From: Trichobilharzia regenti
Lineage: Eukaryota; Platyhelminthes; Trematoda; Strigeidida; Schistosomatidae
Length of the DNA stretch: 64,000 bases
Direction of reading: 5' to 3'
Assembly: GCA_944472135.2 (NCBI GenBank)
Contig: OX235264.1
Location: 83,586,319-83,650,318, forward strand
The position numbers and the translations under genes are program-made. Below, piece by piece: positions 56,701-64,000 of the stretch (positions are counted from its first letter, which is position 1; each line of letters opens with the position of its first letter). The notes below the pieces were generated by a model. The model did not search any database. It was not told the DNA's origin and worked only from the letters and a program-made list of their open reading frames with translations.

Positions 56701-59074
56701 TGATATTGTAAAGCCAAGTCGATTGAGATATCATGTGTTGCGCATTTCGAGCCACCGCGTTCCTCAAGGAGCAATGTTAGGAAGCATAGAATTAAGTCGG
56801 AAAGTAAGTAGGCATGATCAAATCAAAGTATGGTGTTATCCCATGAAGTCATTGACAGTTAGTTTGAAACACAGGGAGGTATAGATTGCCCAATTGGGGA
56901 TGGCAGTAATCAATGGCTGGAGACGGTTTGTGGTATGGCTCGGAATCGTTCTCCGCAGTGCATATGCATTCGTTGTCTGTAATCAATCAGATCCACTAAA
57001 TCCTTATGGTTTTCCATGTTAATACTGATTCTCTACTACATTTCTGCTCAGTATAGTTCTCTTTAATTCCTTATTCTTTCTTATCTCTACCTTTGTGTGC
57101 TAAATGGAGTGAGGCGAATTACACTTCTGTGTGCTGAAGACTGAGTCAATCAGTATCATGTTACATTGGATCTCCAGGCACTAACCTGTAGTACGTCTTA
57201 GGTTGCAGTTACGTAGTCTACATTTTGCACATTGCTTAGGACAACCGGTAGTGACTTCTTCTTTTGATCCTAAACCTCGGTGTAGCAAACAGAGTTGTTT
57301 TAATTGGGTTCCCTTATAGCTAGTAGCGCACATGAAAGAAATCCTCATAACTTCACTTAGTGTCCGTGTTCAGAATCACACCTAATCATAACAGTCAACC
57401 TCTGTCGCTGTCAGAGTACATGGGGAAACTTGTTTAAATCCTCGGAACTTTATCAGGTATCCTACTACAGTTGGACGTTCTGCAGTGACAGGGTGAGATG
57501 AGGCGAACTAGTGTGGAACATATTTAATTTTTGATAGATGGTCAGGTATATTTACAAAATATGTGGTGAAAACAGGTAACACTAATGGAGTCCTCTGTAT
57601 TCGTGGGAAGAATTAATTGGTGATCTTTGTTTCAGAGATTATTGTGTCTAATACAAGGAGCACCTCTATCGCGTTCATTTCAGCTAGGCAACTAATTAGA
57701 ACTAATTAATTAAAGTTCTGCTCACTGTGTTCACATGATGAGGATTGTCCCTTCAGAAGCGAGAGAAAGAGTGTGAATGCTCGACGCTAATCATGGGATT
57801 GGCTAGGGAGGGCTCGTCTAGGATGGTTGAGTAATCTTAGTGTTAGACAAATAGTGTCTATGTGTTCCAGGATCTGATGAGAATAGTAGTGTAGGCGTCT
57901 ATTTCACTTAGTGGCAAACATGAGATTGGAGCTCCCTACGTTGTTCTGCTACCCTGTAGGCCGGACTTTAAGTGAAGTATTCGGGGAGTAATTGCTTGAG
58001 ACAGCTATGTGCTCCTAAGAAAATGTGGTACATTTCTTAGTAGTCATGATTGCTATTCACTAATGTCACTCTTATATGTGCCCTTTGTACTTGCTGAGTT
58101 TTCTCCCACCCTCCAAATTGTTAAGTCGATACTCAACTGTCTGACTTTTTATAGATTAACAGCTTTCACTTTGTCAAATTTCAAACTCTTTGAGTGTTCT
58201 GTTTACTATGTAATTTAATAACTGTAGAAACTATTTTGGACTACTTGTATCAATCATATCACCCCGTATTATTCAATACACTACCATACCTTTCTGGTAA
58301 ATATAAGCACGATTGTAAAATCTTTGAAGATGATTTCGTCAATGAAGAAAATTTTCTTCACTGAATTGCCTTTTATTATATTTCATGCCTGAATAGGTAT
58401 TTTTGGCCAGTTGCTATTAAATATATTAGGCATTAGTGCTGGTTAGTTGTTGGGAATCCTTCCAAACTGGGGTGTGAAACACATGTTATATTTTGTGTTT
58501 TCTGTTGAATGTGTTTAGTGTCTTACGAGTAGTTTCCTGAAAACATTCACATATACAATATGCAGGAATAGTTTCTTTGGACATGGTCACTGTGCCGAAT
58601 AAGCTAATTTCGTATTACCTTTAAATAATAATTTTTTCTCTGATTATCTCATCCTTAGCTCCTGAATTACATGTAGTTACATTTTGTTTTTAGAATATAT
58701 TCATCGCGTGTTTATCTACAGTTCCGGAACGACTGCAGTATTTCTTTGAAATTGATCGCTATCGGAAACTAGTGAACTCATCGCCTCAAACAGATCCAAC
58801 GTGCTTGGAAGAATATTCCCTTCAACCTTTGTTACAACAACCACAATCTATTCATTCCATTGGTTCATGTATTAAATCGAATACACTGCATTTCCCTCCG
58901 GACAACATGGATATGATACACCCTTTCATGAATTCAACACCATCTGGCATGCGTCTTATATCGAATCCAAACATATATAACGATTCACAAATCTCTCAAC
59001 AATTCTATTCTCACAAACCTTTAAGGCACTCTACTTACTCGCATCAGTCAGCTAATTTGAGTAACAATTACTAA
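52654..59074 (+). CDS. Proteolipid protein/M6-family four-transmembrane protein, seven coding exons
   Basis: Coding exons: 52654-52657, 52694-52838, 53244-53403, 54225-54408, 55115-55197, 56013-56078, 58694-59074. All introns are GT-AG and phases agree, giving 340 aa. TM1 follows CLERIPFVSLIALLL and ends GIMCG, as in PLP/M6 (C-x4-PY/F-x-SL-A-x-ATxL). TM2 (VFRTLGIMVCVLTMVL) leads to GTVTTGDTRSKVY and CVMCG, matching the TTG-x-R ... CG loop of the family. TM3 is WLFLFIALAVPVFLW; the large loop has CREETDYW, TFNLTHYG and LCQE, a likely disulfide pair, with NIS and NLT glycosylation sites; TM4 is ALIASFLVILGLNIF. The ~110-residue tail (Gln/Ser/His-rich) is longer than in vertebrates. Expected at the plasma membrane, in neurons in other animals. 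Confidence 0.8.
52658..52693 (+). other. 36-base micro-intron after the codon ATG plus one base
   Basis: The sequence is ATGG then gtaatt ... tctcctag then atggttgtc. The first exon contributes only Met and the first base of codon 2, in phase 1. Vertebrate PLP1 has the same split after ATGG, so the position agrees with the family. The 36-base length fits the known small 5' introns of schistosome genes. The other introns are 405, 821, 706, 815 and 2615 bases, broadly growing toward the 3' end. Confidence 0.6.
53184..53209. repeat. (TA)n microsatellite in intron 2
   Basis: About 13 TA units lie 35 bases before the acceptor of exon 3. They sit between exon and branch region and are likely variable in length. 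Confidence 0.9.
53689..53725. repeat. (TA)n microsatellite in intron 3
   Basis: About 18 uninterrupted TA units in the intron between exons 3 and 4. No other feature is attached. Confidence 0.9.
56079..58693 (+). other. Last intron of the PLP/M6 gene (2.6 kb)
   Basis: No exon or intact transposon is visible. A short stretch at about 56560-56600 (aaggaagggtggtgtaatgg) resembles a block of the CR1-B/C 3' UTR and may be a relic. The largest open frame (58009-58218) has no similarity I recognise. Confidence 0.45.
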
Positions 59075-59078
59075 ATCG

Positions 59079-59084
59079 AATAAA
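59079..59084 (+). promoter_or_regulatory. Possible poly(A) signal AATAAA just after the PLP/M6 stop
   Basis: AATAAA begins five bases after TAA (59072-59074). If it is used, the 3' UTR would be only about 25 bases. Later A/T-rich sites are also possible. Confidence 0.35.
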
Positions 59085-59599
59085 TATGCACTCTTTAGTC
59101 GTCTCAATGTAAGGCAAATGATCCTCCTGGAAAACATTGCTTATATATCGCATGCTCACGTCTATCCGGTCTCGTGTTTGCCTTTATTCAGTCCTTAATA
59201 CATTTCTAGAATTCCATTTTGTTATCCTCAGGTTTTACCTGCATTCCATGTTTGTTTTTTACTCTTGTATATATAAATGTGCATTGTATAACTTGTTATT
59301 TTCTCATTATTTTTACTTAATATGCATTTATTATTCCCTTATATTTGACGTAAATCGTGTAACTCATGTGTGACATCATCGTTTATGTTCCCAAACCTTA
59401 ACGTTGTCTTTTCGTGATGCTTTTTTCAGGAACTGTATTTCGATTTATTTTGTGCACTTTGTTTTATTAGCTACCTATTAAGCCATCGTTGTGGATTACA
59501 AATGCACTGATATTTTACTTGTCTGAAATATATATATATCAGCTTTCCATTATTATTACTGATTTCTGACGGGACCCTCAAATCTCTTGTAACACAATA

Positions 59600-59880
59600 C
59601 TTTCAAAAAAAATGAAATTCAGCTTTGATCCTCACATTCCAATATGGGCTGGAACTCCATCATAACTTCGGAGTCGGCATCTTTATCACATATGATGGAG
59701 ATATCATCTATGTATCTTCTTCCACATGAAGTACTCAGTAGTGGGTTGGAACACTTTATTTTCTAGATTTGCTATGAAGTAGTCTGCAAGTAGAGAACCT
59801 AATGGTAAGTCTGTTGACACTCCCTTTATGTTAGTACACTGTCATTGGACCTGACACTACAAGTACACATCAGTAGTAGT
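59600..59880 (-). pseudogene. Penelope-like element reverse transcriptase relic
   Basis: Minus-strand translation gives GVSTDLPLGSLLADYFIANL, matching the G-x-PMGSPLS-x-LLA-x-F-x2-LE block of Penelope-like RTs. A frameshift follows, then GRRYIDDISIICD, matching their RYIDD catalytic block. Stops lie just upstream and downstream. It is a fragment of about 90 codons in the intergenic space between the two host genes. Confidence 0.6.
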
Positions 59881-61492
59881 TCTTTTAAGAGGTGGGTCGA
59901 AGCATACACTTCCAAGTTGCTATCGTCCTTAAGTTAGCATAGAAAGTGAATTTTCGGTTAGAGAAGGGGGTGTTGCCGGATAATTAATGGCTTGAACTTA
60001 CCATTCATAAAGCCTGACTTTGACGTTGGGTATTCGAGGCTCGAATAATAAAGAAATATGAGCATCACCACACATGAGACGTAGGTCCAGGGAGCTGAAG
60101 AGGCAGTTGTATCGTGATTCGAAAGTGGAAGATTGATAACTCCCTCAATTGACTTAACTAAGAGTTAGCGCTTGAAGTCTAAGCCCCCTGTCATTGGCCC
60201 CACGGAACACTTACAATGATAGAGACAGTATTGGTCGGAAGTTTGCATTTGTTGACCATTTTTCGCTGCCATAAAGTAGGACATAGTGCACTGGTGTATA
60301 ATGCACTCAACTTTGCTCTTTTGAACATTTCCTTAGCTACCAATTCACCATAAACAATGCGACTTTGAAAGTAAGCTGATCGATGCAATCAAACACTTCA
60401 TTCTGCACAGCCGAAAAGTATACGAACGCAAATCAGCTGTAAAGCGAAGTGACAAACGCGTTTGTTTTAGAGGAAGATACTTCAATGAGACTTCTTGATC
60501 GGTTAATTTTAAATTCACTTTCAAGTCAAGAGATACAGCTAGTGTCAGCCACATTCATGAATCTGCTATATAAATTCAGAAAAATAGACAATTTTCTCAT
60601 ATTTGTAGTTTCCGAATTCCACTGATTGATGCGTTGTTTGACTGGGATTTTAGGAGTTATGTTGGTAGAGCTGATCTGGTTGTCAGAAGTGTTTGCTCCT
60701 TACTAAAAGACAGACAATCAGTGGTTAAGATTAGTTTGAGGAATTCGTGCAACTCTGTTGACTGAGATCAGTTAAGAATCCAAAAGCACTTCCAACTTCT
60801 TGATAAATACAAACGTCCTCAAATATACGCTAGACCTACGTCTACTTGATGCTTGATTAAAAGGTGAATTTTATCACCGACCGATATCGCTTACAGAACT
60901 ACTGTTAATCAGCGAGCGTTAGACAGATGTTCCACCTTAGGTTGGAACCGTTTAGTGGTGTGCACGCATTACCCCGTCAGATATTAAACCTAGGTTTCAA
61001 GATATGTAGATTACCACCCAGCTACTGAGTTGAATTCAATTTGCAGCATAGCGATTATCTCAATCAGTGATATCGTCCTGCCAAAGTCACAAACTGAGAC
61101 GAAGTAGCTGTTCATTGCTCTGCTTTTCGATAGCTTTCTCTCTGATACGTGCTTGTGGCGGAATCCACTTAGTGCTCAAAAGAATCTACTTTATTTGGTC
61201 ATTGCGAACACACGTCTACATATTAGGTCAAGGTAGTACTTCTTGGTCGAGGGAGTCTTGCGGCAGTAGGAGATGTCTGGCTATTTCAAAGTCTGGAGGG
61301 GAAAATTTCCTGAAATCTTTCCAAAGATATGGATAGATAATCTCCATACTTTGGAGTTTTGATCAATCTTACTCCCCGTAAGCAAATCAAATTTAACATT
61401 TTTGGTATACAAACTGTACAATGAGGATAATAAGACAAATGATTCGGAATTGCTTTTCTTTTATACCGTCATTACTAATGCCTTGGCCTAAT
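59881..61492. other. Intergenic sequence between converging host genes
   Basis: About 1.6 kb in which I recognise no gene. A frame at 60191-60388 (minus) and one at 61067-61336 (plus) are short and have no motif. Some of it may be further relic of the Penelope-like element. Confidence 0.4.
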
Positions 61493-61498
61493 TTTATT
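61493..61498 (-). promoter_or_regulatory. Possible poly(A) signal of YIPF5
   Basis: AATAAA on the minus strand (tttatt on plus), 240 bases downstream of the YIPF5 stop codon. It is the first canonical hexamer I found in that direction. Confidence 0.45.
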
Positions 61499-61737
61499 AA
61501 TCAGACAACTTAGAAATACATTTAATTAAGAAATATATTGACACTCAAATTAATCTTTACAAGTTGGATATATAGCGAAATGAAAAATATATCAATGACA
61601 GTATTTTTGCCAGCCATCGACTTTACATGCTTCACACTATATGGATGGAACCCACAGATCAGTATTACTTTTTACCACCAGATACTCACAATACAAGGGT
61701 TTTAATCAGGAAAAAATGATTAAAACAGGAAGTTAAG

Positions 61738-64000
61738 TTAGAAAACAACTAAAAGTGCAAACACACAATAAACTAAGGCACAAGGATATGCAACAAGAAT
61801 GCGTTGGTTTTGCATATCGAGAGTACGAACAAATAACTTGCTGGATGCGACTGTACACCAGAAAACAACCGCTATTGTTATCACAGCGCCTAATACTGAC
61901 CTAGAATAGAAGGAACAGAAAACGAATTTAAAACAAGATTAATTATCTAATGGTAATATCAATAACCATATCTTGTACTCTGAAAATACCATCCTCAGAG
62001 TTGTCAGTGGACTGGTAATAAACAACAAAGTATCGCAAACTTTGGACATAAAGAAAATTAATTAGAGAATACGATGCAGAAAGTGTGGATAATAAATCCC
62101 TACAAAACCTGTACTTGAAAATTAATTTGATGCTCACTAGCGACTGGCCCTATTCAGGCAATGACCTGGGGTTCTAATGAGAAACCGTAACCAGTAGGCT
62201 ACAGCAGGTTGAAGATCAGGCAGTAACTCATCGAAGAAGACATTACGAAATGGTTGCGCTATGTCGTGAATTGGCAGAAGTTAGAATTCATGGGCCATTG
62301 GATCGCGTCCCAGTGTCTCAATGGTCTACAAGCTCACCTTGTAACCGGACGGTCCTGGGCTCGAACACCGGTGGGTGCGTACTGTGAAGAGTCCCAAACT
62401 AGGCTGACGAAATAGCTGTCCAGTACTCCCAGGTTTTCCAATGGTTCTCTAACTGATGTCAGCTTATTATGAAATCCTCCATCCAATAAATTCTTAGGCG
62501 GCCCACTTGAATCATTGGGCTACCGAAAGTGCTTTCGACAAAAATGCTTAATTTCATCTGAATTTGTCATTGTTTTAATCATCCAGTTATATCAAATAAC
62601 CTATATAAGAAATTGTACGCTGATTTAACTTGCCACCGAGTAAACACTGTGCAACTCTTCACTGAAATGAGGATATATTTCAGATTATTACTTCACATGC
62701 AAATCCTGTATTGAAGGAAAAAGGAAATACGCTGAAACTTTTTGTACCATATGTTAGCATACTGTCTCAAATAAAGTTTTATTATTATTTTCTATAGTTC
62801 GTTTGCAAGGATTAGTTTTGTTTTTACGAGTTATTAAAAAGAAAAATAACAATATCGAGTGCTGTAGGTCAATCAGAAAAGGTTGAGTTCACGCTACACC
62901 ATGAGTTTTTACCAACTGAAGAGAAACAGATTACGAAGTTAATTAAATAAAAAGTGGAGAAAGTTAAAGTAAGCAAACAAAAGTAGACATATTTTATTGC
63001 TTGTGATGCAAACCTCCCTACATTAGTAGCTCGAAAAGTTACTACTTTATAAGTATGCTACCGGAGATTCTCGTTATGAAGTGTTTTGCATATTACAGGT
63101 TTACAACTTCACGACTTTTACTTGAAAGTGAATTCTGCTGAGAAAATTAATTCAGCAAGTCATGTGACACTACGATAAATATAGCCTCTTTAAAATGTTG
63201 CGCTGAAGAAACAATTTGCTAGTGTGGTGAGAGCAGGCTGCTAGCCAAATTGGTAGACATTAATTTACGTCAACGTTTATGTCCCAAATATTGGTCGTGA
63301 GAAAATATGAACAAAGACTGGTTCAACAACCAACCACAGCAGACTTTGCGTAGGCAGATACAATTGACATATAGATGATCTGACATTCAAGAAACAGTCA
63401 CAAAGCGATGCAAGATCAACTTTCTGTGAGAAACAACCAATCAGAAGACTATTTGTTTGCTTGAATAAGCTATAATAATATACATGAAAATATATAAATA
63501 CGTGTTGATTTCCTTAATAAACGATCTGTCGCCTGGCCTTTGTCTTCTGTTGTTACACTAGGAGTACTGATGACAAGAGTTTCATATACTTATAAAAAGA
63601 CAAAAATTCACATGAATACAAACAGAAAACAAGTCTTACTTGAGAGAGATGACAATACCGATTGATGAAAGTAGGCACATAGGAAGTAGACAATATCCTA
63701 AAGTTGAAACTACACAAGTCGGAGTAACTCCTCTTGGTGTCATAAGTGTCAGCAACAGATATATTCCTACACAACCAAATACTCCTAATCCATAGATGTA
63801 ATTGAAATGGATCTTTCCAGCCTACAAAGGGATTCCCCCAAAATCGATAAGAAAAAGAAAAATGTAAACTGTATCAAGTAAATTATTATACAAGCGAGGA
63901 ATACTTATAATAATCTAATTAGTAACACGAAAACTTACGAATAGTAAAGTGCAACCAAAGAGCAAACAGAAAACCAAAGGTCCAGCTAAGTCCGTATCAT
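61738..64000 (-). CDS. YIPF5: YIPF5/Yip1-family membrane protein, last three exons (5' part outside the window)
   Basis: Minus-strand exons: 64000-63939 (runs off the window), 63821-63640, 61900-61738. Donors and acceptors are GT-AG and the phases agree (0, then 2). The first exon reads [15 protein letters not shown], the DTDLAGP signature of the Yip1 domain. The second has [31 protein letters not shown]. The last has SSKLFV, then [20 protein letters not shown] and stop. These match YIPF5/Yip1A throughout, with a hydrophobic C-terminal end. YIPF5 acts in ER-to-Golgi membrane traffic with Yif1 and Rab GTPases. The N-terminal cytoplasmic part is missing only because of the window edge. The 1.7-kb second intron holds two transposon insertions; the first is 117 bases. 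Confidence 0.9.
62130..62525 (+). repeat. SM-alpha-like repeat, uninterrupted, in the YIPF5 intron
   Basis: In order: gctcactagcgactgg, gaagacatt, tcgtgaattgg, then a tRNA-like block with tggtctacaagctc and gggctcgaacacc. A hammerhead-like block (62380-62420: actgtgaaga, gtcccaaactagg, ctgacgaaat) and gctgtccagtactccc follow, then ttctctaactgatgtcag and gaaatcctcc. It lies antisense to YIPF5 transcription. It is the reference for the split copies at 5665, 26700, 26751 and 31920. The hammerhead core is mutated. Confidence 0.7.
63223..63557 (+). mobile_element. Solo LTR, Ty3/gypsy-like, in the YIPF5 intron, with 4-bp duplication ctag
   Basis: It runs TGTGGTGAGAGCAGGC to CTTCTGTTGTTACA, 335 bp, with ctag at 63219-63222 and 63558-63561. 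It is the same family as 41005-41299. It contains tataataata and aataaa (near 63515) in its second half, possible promoter and polyadenylation signals. It lies 79 bases from the donor of YIPF5 exon 63821-63640, antisense to the gene. The length is close to that published for the LTR of the schistosome element Boudicca; I cannot confirm identity. Confidence 0.85.

Noticed and set aside
60600..60765. Possible LINE RT fragment with LLKDRQSVVKI
   Set aside because: It resembles the FL-x2-R-Q-x-V block of LINE RTs over too few residues, and none of the flanking motifs is present.
63553..63774. 73-aa minus-strand gene
   Set aside because: It overlaps the YIPF5 exon 63821-63640 in the wrong frame and runs into the solo LTR.

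Overview
The window reads as eukaryotic DNA from a digenean flatworm, most likely a schistosome (Schistosomatidae); the species is not determinable from the sequence alone. The reasons are: two intron-containing animal genes at the right end; CR1-like LINEs ending in (ATT)n; a Merlin DNA transposon pair; tRNA-derived SINEs, one type carrying a decayed hammerhead-like core as in schistosome SM-alpha repeats; and BEL/Pao-type gag sequences. I see no bacterial genes, CRISPR arrays or operons.

Layout. From 0.5 to 51.7 kb the window is almost solid nested mobile DNA. 471-1317: Merlin A. 1477-5245: LTR element copy 1 (a gag-only element with a DUF1759-like gag and no reverse transcriptase or integrase). 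5665-26750: an antisense SM-alpha-like repeat whose halves lie about 21 kb apart. Between the halves sit CR1-A (minus, 5761-12580 plus its 5' edge near 26394), Merlin B (6518-7357, inside the CR1-A 3' UTR), a triple-LTR array of the gag-only element (12586-26388, flanked by the 5-bp duplication atagt) and a second SINE. The second unit of the array is itself split by CR1-B (16631-23046), which has an intact 1025-aa EN-RT ORF. 26751-32090: a sense SM-alpha-like repeat split by CR1-C (27071-31919). 32091-35945: an old CR1 copy on the minus strand, itself interrupted. 37815-47222: LTR element copy 4 (minus), broken by CR1-D (with a solo LTR of another family inside it) and by a second CR1-A copy. 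48305-51716: a SINE and a 5'-truncated CR1-C copy.

From 52.6 kb two host genes converge. On the plus strand (52654-59074) is a complete seven-exon gene for a four-transmembrane protein of the proteolipid protein/M6 family. Its first coding exon is only ATGG and is followed by a 36-base intron. On the minus strand (61738-64000, running out of the window) are the last three exons of a YIPF5/Yip1 Golgi-ER membrane protein gene. A degraded Penelope-like reverse transcriptase relic lies between them, and the YIPF5 intron holds an SM-alpha-like repeat and a solo LTR.

How the parts relate. CR1 elements encode their own ORF1 RNA-binding protein and endonuclease-reverse transcriptase, and could mobilise SINEs. 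The gag-only LTR element has no enzymes and would need a BEL/Pao relative for reverse transcription and integration, yet three of its four copies keep a near-identical 651-codon gag frame (one with a single nonsense change). The strongest leads are this gag-only element, its triple-LTR array, the swapped 3' UTR shared by two CR1 lineages, and the ATGG plus micro-intron start of the PLP/M6 gene.
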